A stretch of 11,599 nucleotides of DNA, from assembly GCA_964539785.1 (NCBI GenBank), contig CAZIJQ010000067.1, positions 1-11,599 on the forward strand, given 5' to 3'. The DNA is from JABMPO01 sp964539785 (GTDB lineage Bacteria; Fidelibacterota; Marinisomatia; Marinisomatales; TCS56). Below, in pieces: positions 1 to 6,813 of this stretch (positions are counted from its first letter, which is position 1; every line of letters starts with the position of its first letter). Both the position numbers and the translations under genes were made by a program. The notes under the pieces were generated by a model. That model was not told the origin of the DNA. It made no database searches and saw only the letters and a program-made list of their open reading frames with translations.

Positions 1-549
1 ATGGTAACGATTCACCCGGATTATCAGGATGTAATGATTAAAGGGGCTATTCTAGATGTAATACCACCCGGTCGAGACGGAGTAAAAATTAACTGTCCTA
101 ACGAAATAAGAGATTGTCTAGGAATGGGAGATTCTTATGAAGTATTTGTCGAGTATTTCGCAGAAAAGTTTCCAGCAGCGTTACTAATGGTTTCCACACT
201 GGACAGTGTCAACTATGGTGTAACAGAAGTGGCCGAGGATACCACTGGATTAACCTCTCGGTTTACTCTTATTATTGAACAAATTGAACTTTCAGTAAAT
301 TTTTATATTCCTTTAGAATATAACTTCATTGTAACACGAAAATTTGAATACGAAAACGCAAGATTTACACTAATTGATAATTCGAATGGGAACGTGGTTT
401 CACAGGAAAAGCTAACAGTATCAAGAAATTATAATACTGTAGATATCAAATCATTGTTACCAATTTTTAATCATTTAACAATTGCATTGGCAAAATCAAT
501 AATCCGTTATAGCCCCTTTAGAGACCCTGAAAACATTTGGTCTAGATAG
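1..549 (+). CDS. Hypothetical protein, unknown family
   Basis: The frame opens with ATG at the first base of the window and runs 182 codons to a TAG at 547-549. The upstream region is not visible, so the true start and any ribosome binding site cannot be judged, and the protein may begin earlier. I do not recognise the family. There is no signal peptide, no membrane segment and no catalytic motif I can name. The middle (about residues 85-150) alternates hydrophobic and polar residues as in beta strands, and the C-terminus (about 150-175) looks helical. Codon use is clearly more AT-rich than in the hypD gene, for example many AAT, ATT, TTT and GAA codons. That suggests an accessory or recently acquired gene. 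No neighbour on the same strand helps assign a role. Confidence 0.55.
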   Translation: MVTIHPDYQDVMIKGAILDVIPPGRDGVKINCPNEIRDCLGMGDSYEVFVEYFAEKFPAALLMVSTLDSVNYGVTEVAEDTTGLTSRFTLIIEQIELSVNFYIPLEYNFIVTRKFEYENARFTLIDNSNGNVVSQEKLTVSRNYNTVDIKSLLPIFNHLTIALAKSIIRYSPFRDPENIWSR

Positions 550-822
550 AGAATACCAACCTCTTAACGACATACCAGAAATCTCTGTCAGATTTAATAT
601 TTCTCCCAGACTCATTTAATAGTTTTACTCAGAATCGGAGCTTGAAAATAAATTATCCTCTGAATGTTGCCACACAATAGTCGATTCCTTCCTCGATTTC
701 TCGGTATTCGGAATGACCGGGTTGTATTGAGATTGACTGGAAACCGTTAAAACGGTTTGGAATTATCAGTGATATACTAACCCACAACTGAAGTTGTGGG
801 CTGTTTCAACAAATAATAATAA
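550..822. other. Intergenic region with two hairpins
   Basis: These 273 bp separate the orphan ORF from the lspA stop codon. Stop codons break all frames and I see no convincing short gene. The left two thirds show no structure I trust. The right third holds two compact inverted repeats, listed separately, which lie downstream of both converging genes. Confidence 0.6.
741..800. repeat. Pair of tight inverted repeats (REP-like)
   Basis: Two near-perfect hairpins lie 22 bp apart. The first has arms AAACCGTT (741-748) and AACGGTTT (751-758) around a 2-nt centre. The second has arms CCCACAACT (781-789) and AGTTGTGGG (792-800) around GA. They lie between converging genes, so the second could end transcription of lspA, but neither strand has a proper T-tract after it. 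Short paired hairpins of this kind resemble REP-type elements mobilised by RAYT/IS200-like transposases; this is inference, because I see no second copy and no transposase in the window. Confidence 0.5.
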
Positions 823-1326
823 TCAGGTAGTATTCGCTGATTTTGGTCTTCTAATCAGATTCAGTAATACTAACCCGATGCCGCCAATCATGATCAGAAC
901 ATCGGCCAGATTGAATATTCCGGTTCTGACGGATCCGATGCCGATATTGAGATAGTCGACCACACAGCCATTATGGAATATTCGATCGATCAGATTGCTC
1001 AGACCACCCCCAGTCAGGAGTGCTAAAAGGACTGTATCAATGCGAGTCAAGCGGTCGGAAATAACAGTAAAAACTAAAATAACGATCAAACCAATTGAGG
1101 GAATAATCCGCATGAGCCAGAGTTTTATTCCTTCCCGTAATTGCGATCCCAGGCTTAGAAAGCCACCAGTATTTTCGGCATATTGTAAACGGATTGTGTC
1201 ATAAAAATATCTGATTGTCGGGGTCCCTTTGAGAGATTGCTGGGCAATGGATTTGGTAGCCTGATCGCAACCGATACTGACCAGCAGGATAATTGCGATA
1301 AGCAGATATTTTTTCCAGTGCAACAT
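823..1326 (-). CDS. lspA: Lipoprotein signal peptidase (signal peptidase II)
   Basis: Integral inner-membrane aspartyl protease that removes the signal peptide from prolipoproteins after the lipobox cysteine has been diacylated. The 167-residue length is typical. All family blocks are present: DQATK at 21-25, NTGGFLS at 52-58, GGGLSNLIDR at 106-115, VVDY at 122-125 and FNLADV at 138-143. The expected catalytic aspartates are D124 and D142. Four hydrophobic segments fit the usual four-helix topology (about 7-20, 70-90, 96-112 and 138-158). The ATG start leaves a normal short cytoplasmic N-terminus, but the ribosome binding site is weak (AAAG). The upstream dehydrogenase gene faces the same way 125 bp away across AT-rich DNA, so lspA may have its own promoter. 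No lipoprotein substrate gene or isoleucyl-tRNA synthetase, both common partners, is beside it. Confidence 0.96.
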   Translation of the reverse strand: MLHWKKYLLIAIILLVSIGCDQATKSIAQQSLKGTPTIRYFYDTIRLQYAENTGGFLSLGSQLREGIKLWLMRIIPSIGLIVILVFTVISDRLTRIDTVLLALLTGGGLSNLIDRIFHNGCVVDYLNIGIGSVRTGIFNLADVLIMIGGIGLVLLNLIRRPKSANTT

Positions 1327-1451
1327 TATCTTTGGTCAGTTGATTTCATCGTTGATGTCAAATTCTTTCAATTAATATAATTAACTAAATAATTTAACTA
1401 ATATTGACTAACTGCAATAATAGCTAAGAATAGAATGATAGCAAATAATTG

Positions 1452-2243
1452 CTAAGTTACTTTAATCTTTCGAATTACTTTAGTGAAAAGTCCCGGGGAA
1501 AAACGTTTTAAATAAACCATTATCTGTTCTTTTCCAGAAATTATGACTTCTTCTTTACCAGCCTTCACGGCTTTTAAAATGCCTTCAGCGCATTCCTCAG
1601 CGGACATACCTTTTTCGGTAGTTTTATCCATCGTGGCATGTTTGGAGCCATCACCGGTGAGGGCATTCAGGGAAGCGTTGGTCCGCACAAAACCCGGCAT
1701 GATAGCATGGACTTTGATACCGTCTTCCCAAACTTCGGCGCGCAGCGCATCAGCGAAACCAAGCACTGCGTGTTTGGATGAGGCGTAAATGGAACGTAAG
1801 GCCGTGCCGAATTTTCCGGTGAGGCTGGAAATGAAAATGATATTACCGGATTTGCGTTCGATCATTCCGGGTAAAACCGCTTTGGTCAGGGCCACGCCAG
1901 CGAAATAATTGGTCTCCATAATTTTTCGCACCACCGCCATGCTGGTATCTTTTATCAGGGAGCGTTGAGTAATGCCTCCATTATTAACCAGAATGTCAAT
2001 CCGGCCAAACTGCTCTTCCATTAACCGGACATTATCGACCAGTACATCGGGAAAAGTTAAATCCAGGGTTAACACTTGATGAAACTCTGGGTTGGTGCAT
2101 TCCTGTTTCACTTTTTCCAGTTCCTCCGGTCGTCGCGATGCCAAGATGATCCGGGCACCTTCCTGACTGAATGCGATAGCCAGTGCTCGTCCTATTCCTG
2201 AAGAAGCCCCGGTAATCATGATAACTTTATCTTTGAATTCCAA
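1452..2243 (-). CDS. Short-chain dehydrogenase/reductase (SDR)
   Basis: Classical SDR of 263 residues, an NAD(P)-dependent oxidoreductase with a Rossmann fold. Visible motifs are the cofactor-binding TGASSGIG (11-18), NNGG in place of the usual NNAG (87-90), N112, catalytic S140 and YASSK (Y153, K157). The basic pair in ASRRPEE (about 37-38) after the second strand favours NADP(H). The overall pattern resembles the DHRS7/11-beta-hydroxysteroid-dehydrogenase-like group, but the substrate cannot be told. The start is a TTG, supported by an AAGGA 7 nt upstream; the only nearby ATG (codon 9) would cut into the first beta strand. The C-terminal tail is basic (KVIRKIKV), so membrane association is possible. 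It is divergent from the activase-hypD operon, and nothing links it to hydroxyproline use beyond adjacency. Confidence 0.92.
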   Translation of the reverse strand: MEFKDKVIMITGASSGIGRALAIAFSQEGARIILASRRPEELEKVKQECTNPEFHQVLTLDLTFPDVLVDNVRLMEEQFGRIDILVNNGGITQRSLIKDTSMAVVRKIMETNYFAGVALTKAVLPGMIERKSGNIIFISSLTGKFGTALRSIYASSKHAVLGFADALRAEVWEDGIKVHAIMPGFVRTNASLNALTGDGSKHATMDKTTEKGMSAEECAEGILKAVKAGKEEVIISGKEQIMVYLKRFSPGLFTKVIRKIKVT

Positions 2244-2396
2244 AACGATTTCCTTCGCAATAATCGGTTAATATTAGCGGAAATTAGTATTATTCAGGCT
2301 TTACAACCAATCAGTGATTCTTTTGCAGAACTATTGCGTTATAAATTCATTCCGATTCCAGTAAGAATTATTGACTAAATAATAGCAGGCAGAATT
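2244..2396. promoter_or_regulatory. Divergent intergenic region, likely two promoters
   Basis: AT-rich spacer between the divergently transcribed dehydrogenase and the activase-hypD operon, so promoters for both should lie here. A TATAAA at 2340-2345 could be the -10 box of the operon, but no good -35 box sits 16-18 bp upstream. No clear operator palindrome is visible. The ribosome binding site of the dehydrogenase is the AAGGA complement at 2251-2255. Confidence 0.35.
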
Positions 2397-3197
2397 ATTA
2401 ACGGATTAATTTTTGATATCAAACATTTTGCCCTACATGACGGACCGGGCATTAGGACTACCGTGTTTTTCAAGGGTTGTCCGCTGAATTGCTGGTGGTG
2501 TCATAATCCTGAGAGTCGCGGTTCGGAGATCGAAGAATTAACGATCAATGATCGCAGCAGAAAGCAAAATGATAGTAGTTCGATCCCGGAAACGGTGGGG
2601 CGGCTGGTTTCCGTGTCTGAAATTATGGAAGAGGTGAAAAAGGATTGGATATTTTATGATCAGTCAGGTGGTGGCATAACCATATCAGGTGGCGAACCGC
2701 TCCTGCAACCGGATTTTTTAATTGAGTTATTGACAGCTTGCCGCAAGGAAGAAATCACAACGGCAATTGATACCAGTGGCTATGCAAAGATTGAAATACT
2801 GGAAAGGTTATTCGGATTGGTCGATTACTACCTGTACGATCTGAAACTGATGGATGATGATCTGCACAGTAAAAACACCGGTGTATCAAACCAGAGTATC
2901 ATTCATAATCTGACCTGGCTGGCCGAGGAAGGGGAAAAAGTTATAGTTAGAGTACCACTTATTCCTAATATTACCGATACCAAAGAAAATTTGAAGGCGA
3001 TAGCCCGCTATGTTAACTCTCTGGAATCTGATATTGGCGTGGATTTACTACCTTTCAACCTGCTGGCCAAAGATAAATTTCATAGATTCAAATTGCCTAA
3101 TAAGCTTATGAAAATGCAAACTCAGGCACCGGATAAAATTGATCGGATGGTGGACCATTTCCAGACACTTGGGATTCCGGTAACAATTGGAGGGTAA
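2397..3197 (+). CDS. Glycyl radical enzyme activase (radical SAM)
   Basis: Radical S-adenosylmethionine enzyme that abstracts a hydrogen from the glycine of its partner, here almost certainly the HypD-like enzyme encoded just downstream. Numbered from the ATT at 2397, the 266-residue protein has the family N-terminus HDGPGIRT (14-21), the [4Fe-4S] motif with C28, C32 and C35 (CPLNCWWC), and the SAM-binding GGEP at 98-101. The first ATG/GTG-type codon in frame is GTG at 2463, but the open frame extends back to 2379 and encodes the conserved first strand and HDGPGIRT, so the true start must be upstream of 2463. Only ATA, ATT and ATC are available there; I chose ATT 2397 by family length, with ATT 2394 equally possible. 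The segment between the cluster motif and GGEP has no cysteines, so the ferredoxin-like domain with two extra clusters is missing. The stop lies 4 nt before the hypD ATG, indicating an operon. Confidence 0.9.
   Translation: MNGLIFDIKHFALHDGPGIRTTVFFKGCPLNCWWCHNPESRGSEIEELTINDRSRKQNDSSSIPETVGRLVSVSEIMEEVKKDWIFYDQSGGGITISGGEPLLQPDFLIELLTACRKEEITTAIDTSGYAKIEILERLFGLVDYYLYDLKLMDDDLHSKNTGVSNQSIIHNLTWLAEEGEKVIVRVPLIPNITDTKENLKAIARYVNSLESDIGVDLLPFNLLAKDKFHRFKLPNKLMKMQTQAPDKIDRMVDHFQTLGIPVTIGG
3189..3194 (+). promoter_or_regulatory. Strong hypD ribosome binding site
   Basis: GGAGGG ends 7 nt before the ATG at 3202 and lies in the last sense codons of the activase. This decides the hypD start against the in-frame TTG at 3187, which overlaps the site itself. 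Its position next to the activase stop codon suggests translational coupling. Confidence 0.8.
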
Positions 3198-3201
3198 TCT
3201 T

Positions 3202-5565
3202 ATGAATGGGAGAATCAAACGCTTGCGTGATCAAACCTTGACTGCCATACCCGAAATTTCAATAGAGCGCGGTAGTCTGCTGACCGAATTTTATCAGAGT
3301 GGTAGAAGTGAACAGGTTTCTGTTCCGGTGGCCCGAGCTTTGGCTTTTAAATATCTGCTGGAGCACAAAACTATTTGTATCAATTCTGACGAGTTGATAG
3401 TTGGGGAAAGGGGACCGGCACCTAAAGAAACTCCGACCTACCCGGAAATTTGCACCCACTCAATTGCGGATCTGGAAATATTAGATACCCGTACAAAAAT
3501 TCCTTTCCGGGTTAGCAATGAGGTCAAGAAGACGCAGAAACATTTCATTAACCCATTCTGGCGTGGCCGTGCCATGCGAGATCGCATAATGGCAGAAGTT
3601 GACGAAGATTGGAAAAACGCCTATGCAGCTGGTGTTTTTACCGAATTCATGGAGCAGCGGGCACCAGGGCATACGGTTTGCGACGATAAAATCTATCTAA
3701 AGGGAATGCTTGATTTTCAACAGGATATTCAGGACAGTCTGGACAAACTGGATTTCAGTAATGATCCGCAGGCGCTTGATAAGCGGGAAGAATTGCAGGC
3801 AATGTCAATCGCTGCCGAAGCACTAATTTCTTTTGCCAATCGCCATGCTGATCTGGCTGAGCAGCTGGCCGTTGCTGAAACTGATCCGGTGCGGCAAGCA
3901 GAGTTGGAAAATATTATAAAAATTTGTCGAAAGATTCCTGCTCATAAGCCGGAGTCATTTTATGAAGCCCTGCAATATTATTGGTTTGTCCATCTTGGCG
4001 TTATCACTGAATTGAATACCTGGGATTCTTTCAATCCCGGGAGGCTGGACCAACACCTGTTGCCGTTTTACCTTCAGGGTTTAGAGGACGACTCGCTGAC
4101 CGAAGAATCGGCCCGGGAATTATTGCAAGCCTTCTGGATAAAATTCAACAACCAGCCTGCGCCCCCCAAAGTTGGAATCACTGCCAAAGAAAGTAATACC
4201 TATACTGATTTTTGTCTCATTAATCTGGGTGGTCTGACCGCACAAGGGCAGGATGCGACCAACGAATTGTCATTTCTAATTCTTGATGTGATTGAAGAAA
4301 TGCGCTTGTTGCAACCCAGTTCAATGGTACAGATCAGTAAAAAATCGCCTGATAAATTACTGAAGCGAGCGTTGCAGATTATCAAAACCGGGTACGGTCA
4401 GCCATCCCTGTTTAATACCGATGCAATAGTTGCTGAGCTGGTTCGCCAGGGGAAATTGATTCAGGATGCTCGCACTGGCGGTGCCAGTGGATGTGTGGAA
4501 GTAGGCGCATTTGGGAAAGAAGCTTATATTCTGACTGGTTATTTTAATATACCAAAAATATTAGAAATAACTCTGAATAACGGCTATGATCAGCAGACCG
4601 ATAAGCAGATTGGTTTGGAAACCGGTAAACCTGAAGACTACCAAAACTTTGATGATTTATATTCTGCATTCGAAAGTCAATTGCAGCATTTTATCAATAT
4701 TAAATTAAAGGGGAACCTGATAATTGAACGCTTGTGGGCTAAATATCTGCCGGCTCCTTTTATGTCGATTTTGATAGATGATTGCATAACTACTGGAATT
4801 GATTACAATGCTGGTGGAGCCCGCTATAATTCCTCATACATTCAGGGAGTTGGATTAGGCACAATCACCGATTCATTATCAGCTATAAAATTTCATGTCT
4901 TCGATCATCAAAATTTGACGATGTCAGAACTGCTGGAAATTCTTTCGGCGGATTTTGAAAATACTCCTGATATGCGAAGCAAGCTGATCGATAAAACTCC
5001 AAGATTTGGCAATGATAACGACTATGCCGATGAGCTGGCGATCAGGGTATTTGAATCATTTTTCCAGGCGGTTGATGGCAAACCAAATACCAAAGGCGGG
5101 CATTTCCGAATCAATCTTCTGCCAACCACTTCTCACATTTATTTTGGCAGTGTTATTGGTGCAACACCTGATGGTAGACAGGCCGGAAAACCCCTATCGG
5201 AAGGTATATCTCCTGTGCAGGGGGCCGATCGAAAAGGTCCGACAGCGGTTTTAAAATCAGCGGGAAAACTAGATCATATACGAACTGGCGGGACGCTGCT
5301 AAACCAAAAATTCTCCCCTCAATTGATGGCTGACGAAACCGGTATCACCAAAGTGGCAGATTTAATCCGGTCGTATTTTCGCCTGGATGGACATCACATC
5401 CAGTTTAATGTGGTAACTGCCGACACATTGAAAAAGGCGCAGAAAAATCCTGCTGAACATTGTGATTTAATTGTGCGAGTTGCCGGCTACAGTGATTATT
5501 TTGTGGATCTGACTGAAGAATTACAAAATGAGATTATTCGACGTACCGAACATGAGCTTTCCTGA
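3202..5565 (+). CDS. hypD: Trans-4-hydroxy-L-proline dehydratase (glycyl radical enzyme)
   Basis: Cytoplasmic glycyl radical enzyme that dehydrates trans-4-hydroxy-L-proline to (S)-1-pyrroline-5-carboxylate, which ProC can reduce to proline. The length, 787 residues, matches Clostridioides difficile HypD (789). Recalling that protein, the active-site residues line up with a constant offset of three: F149, H157 (in APGHTVC), D275 (WD), S331, F337, catalytic thiyl C431, base E433 (SGCVE) and Y447. The radical glycine is G762 in RVAGYSDY, which corresponds to G765. Long shared blocks include EFMEQRAPGHTVC, KFNNQPAPPKVGIT and GTGGTLLNQ-like C-terminal text (RTGGTLLNQKFSP). This makes HypD far more likely than pyruvate formate-lyase, glycerol dehydratase or choline lyase. 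It is second in an operon after its activase. No proC lies in the window. The enzyme is expected to be oxygen-sensitive, so the host lives without oxygen at least part of the time. Confidence 0.93.
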   Translation: MNGRIKRLRDQTLTAIPEISIERGSLLTEFYQSGRSEQVSVPVARALAFKYLLEHKTICINSDELIVGERGPAPKETPTYPEICTHSIADLEILDTRTKIPFRVSNEVKKTQKHFINPFWRGRAMRDRIMAEVDEDWKNAYAAGVFTEFMEQRAPGHTVCDDKIYLKGMLDFQQDIQDSLDKLDFSNDPQALDKREELQAMSIAAEALISFANRHADLAEQLAVAETDPVRQAELENIIKICRKIPAHKPESFYEALQYYWFVHLGVITELNTWDSFNPGRLDQHLLPFYLQGLEDDSLTEESARELLQAFWIKFNNQPAPPKVGITAKESNTYTDFCLINLGGLTAQGQDATNELSFLILDVIEEMRLLQPSSMVQISKKSPDKLLKRALQIIKTGYGQPSLFNTDAIVAELVRQGKLIQDARTGGASGCVEVGAFGKEAYILTGYFNIPKILEITLNNGYDQQTDKQIGLETGKPEDYQNFDDLYSAFESQLQHFINIKLKGNLIIERLWAKYLPAPFMSILIDDCITTGIDYNAGGARYNSSYIQGVGLGTITDSLSAIKFHVFDHQNLTMSELLEILSADFENTPDMRSKLIDKTPRFGNDNDYADELAIRVFESFFQAVDGKPNTKGGHFRINLLPTTSHIYFGSVIGATPDGRQAGKPLSEGISPVQGADRKGPTAVLKSAGKLDHIRTGGTLLNQKFSPQLMADETGITKVADLIRSYFRLDGHHIQFNVVTADTLKKAQKNPAEHCDLIVRVAGYSDYFVDLTEELQNEIIRRTEHELS

Positions 5566-5598
5566 TAAAATGTATTATTTAGCTGCGACCGTTTTCCG

Positions 5599-5621
5599 AT
5601 TGATTCATTTGTATAATCAAT
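5599..5621 (+). terminator. Weak terminator-like hairpin after hypD
   Basis: ATTGATT (5599-5605) can pair with AATCAAT (5615-5621) across a 9-nt loop, followed by GTTTTATAG. The stem is AT-rich and the T-run short, so termination here would be weak. The stronger inverted repeat at 5668-5704 is an alternative. Confidence 0.25.
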
Positions 5622-5667
5622 GTTTTATAGGGAATGCGTTAAACAGAATAGACAGCGAATGAGGGAG

Positions 5668-5704
5668 GAACTGTCACTAACACTTTGAGTATCAGTGACA
5701 GTTC
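5668..5704. terminator. 11-bp inverted repeat between convergent genes
   Basis: GAACTGTCACT (5668-5678) is repeated perfectly in inverted form at 5694-5704 around a 15-nt loop. It sits between hypD and the minus-strand gene that ends at 5733, where a bidirectional terminator is expected. Neither side has a T-tract, so it may stall or protect transcript ends rather than act as a classical intrinsic terminator. Confidence 0.45.
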
Positions 5705-5732
5705 TGGTGCAGGGCGTCTGACAGCATGCTGG

Positions 5733-6068
5733 TCAGATCATTTGTGTGGAAAGCGGATACATTTGTAGCAAATCCATTATTTTTGCATCAATTATGATTA
5801 ACGCATGTGTGAGGTGGGTTTTGCTGGGTAGATCATCCAATTGTTCTTCAGATGGTAACTTTAATTCGATCGGTGCCAGGTAATTATGCTCATTAATCTG
5901 ATCAATCAATTTTCGGCGTGTATCGATTAATTTTTCGAGCGTTTTTTGATAGGTGTTACTGGCAGTTTTTTCAATTATATCGGCGCGTCTGACCAATGAC
6001 AGAAAATACTCCTGCTCTTCATGCAGTAGTCGTTTTATCTGGCTGTTAGTTTGAAAGTTCGGATACAC
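5733..6068 (-). CDS. Small helical hypothetical protein
   Basis: A 111-residue frame starting with GTG; AAGGA stands 11 nt upstream, which is an acceptable but long spacing. There is no signal peptide or membrane segment. Residues 5-60 are rich in E, K, R, Q and L with regular hydrophobic spacing and should form a long, possibly coiled-coil helix. A second helix covers about 85-105 after a proline-containing turn (LAPIELKLPSEEQ). I do not recognise the family. It is divergent from the response regulator gene across 292 bp. A regulatory or structural partner protein is conceivable, but nothing in the sequence shows it. The stop codon overlaps an imperfect palindrome at 5717-5737. Confidence 0.55.
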   Translation of the reverse strand: MYPNFQTNSQIKRLLHEEQEYFLSLVRRADIIEKTASNTYQKTLEKLIDTRRKLIDQINEHNYLAPIELKLPSEEQLDDLPSKTHLTHALIIIDAKIMDLLQMYPLSTQMI

Positions 6069-6360
6069 GGCGATACAATTCCTTTTCTTTTGGTTATCAA
6101 TGTGATTAGTGCTGTTATAATAATCGGGAAAAATATATAGTAACTTAGGAATTGGATTTTATTTTGGATTATTTTTATAAGGATTTGTTAAATGTAATCA
6201 AAAATGATAGTATTTCACTAAATATGATAAATCAAACCTGTGAATGAGCTGAATAATTGTTAATTAATAAAGTGATCAAAACAGAAAAGGAAAAATATTA
6301 ATGCCCCATGATTCAATTTAATGTATTTTTTACCAGCTCATATTAACGGGAAATTTAAAT
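6069..6360. other. AT-rich divergent intergenic region
   Basis: This 292-bp spacer separates the helical-protein gene (minus strand) from the response regulator (plus strand), so it should hold promoters for both. It is very AT-rich, and many sequences loosely fit a -10 box, so I do not single one out. It contains a possible 6-codon reading frame at 6301-6321 with an AAGGAAA 7 nt before its ATG. I see no repeats or RNA gene. Confidence 0.4.
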
Positions 6361-6744
6361 ATGAAACAAAAAATCTTGATCGTTGATGACTTGGTATCAA
6401 TCCGCGATTTAATGCGTGACACATTTAGTAAAAAAGGTTTTGAAGTTTATACTGCCGAGAGTTCAGAAGAGGCATTACCAATAATCAAAAGCGAGAATGT
6501 ACAAATCCATTATTATGACTTACATCTACCCGGGATGAATGGAATTGAATTGTGTCGTGAAGTCAGGAAAAAACGACCAGTAGATTTAATATTTGCTATG
6601 ACCGGACATCCCTCGATTTATGCTCTCGTTGAATGCCGGGAAGCCGGGTTTGACGATTATTTCATTAAACCTTTTGATATGAGAATTATTATAGACACCA
6701 CGGAGCGCGCTGTAGAAACCATTAAACGCTGGAAACGTCAATAA
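6361..6744 (+). CDS. Single-domain response regulator (CheY-like receiver)
   Basis: A stand-alone receiver domain of 127 residues without an output domain, so it should act through protein-protein contact or as a phosphorelay step. The phosphorylation machinery is complete: acidic pair D9-D10 (IVDD), phospho-acceptor D53 (YYDLHLPGMNG), T81 (AMTGH) and K103 (KPF). The final helix ends in a basic tail (KRWKRQ). The family phosphorylates D53 from a histidine kinase, but no kinase gene is in the window, so this is an orphan regulator here. The ATG start follows a modest GGGAAA about 10 nt upstream. The acyltransferase gene follows on the same strand after 69 bp; co-transcription is possible but not evident. 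Confidence 0.93.
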   Translation: MKQKILIVDDLVSIRDLMRDTFSKKGFEVYTAESSEEALPIIKSENVQIHYYDLHLPGMNGIELCREVRKKRPVDLIFAMTGHPSIYALVECREAGFDDYFIKPFDMRIIIDTTERAVETIKRWKRQ

Positions 6745-6813
6745 TTTTTGATATTATTACTACTAATAACACCGTTTGTTTATTCTAATCAATTTCAACT
6801 TTAAATTTTACGC

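Noticed and set aside
1263..1284. Lipobox-like VSIGC in LspA
   Set aside because: The -3 residue is serine and the cysteine lies in the conserved first helix just before the DQATK motif, so this is not a lipoprotein signal.
5006..5254. 82-codon plus-strand frame inside hypD, and similar frames inside other genes
   Set aside because: They are out-of-frame shadows of strongly conserved genes with no ribosome binding site or family match.
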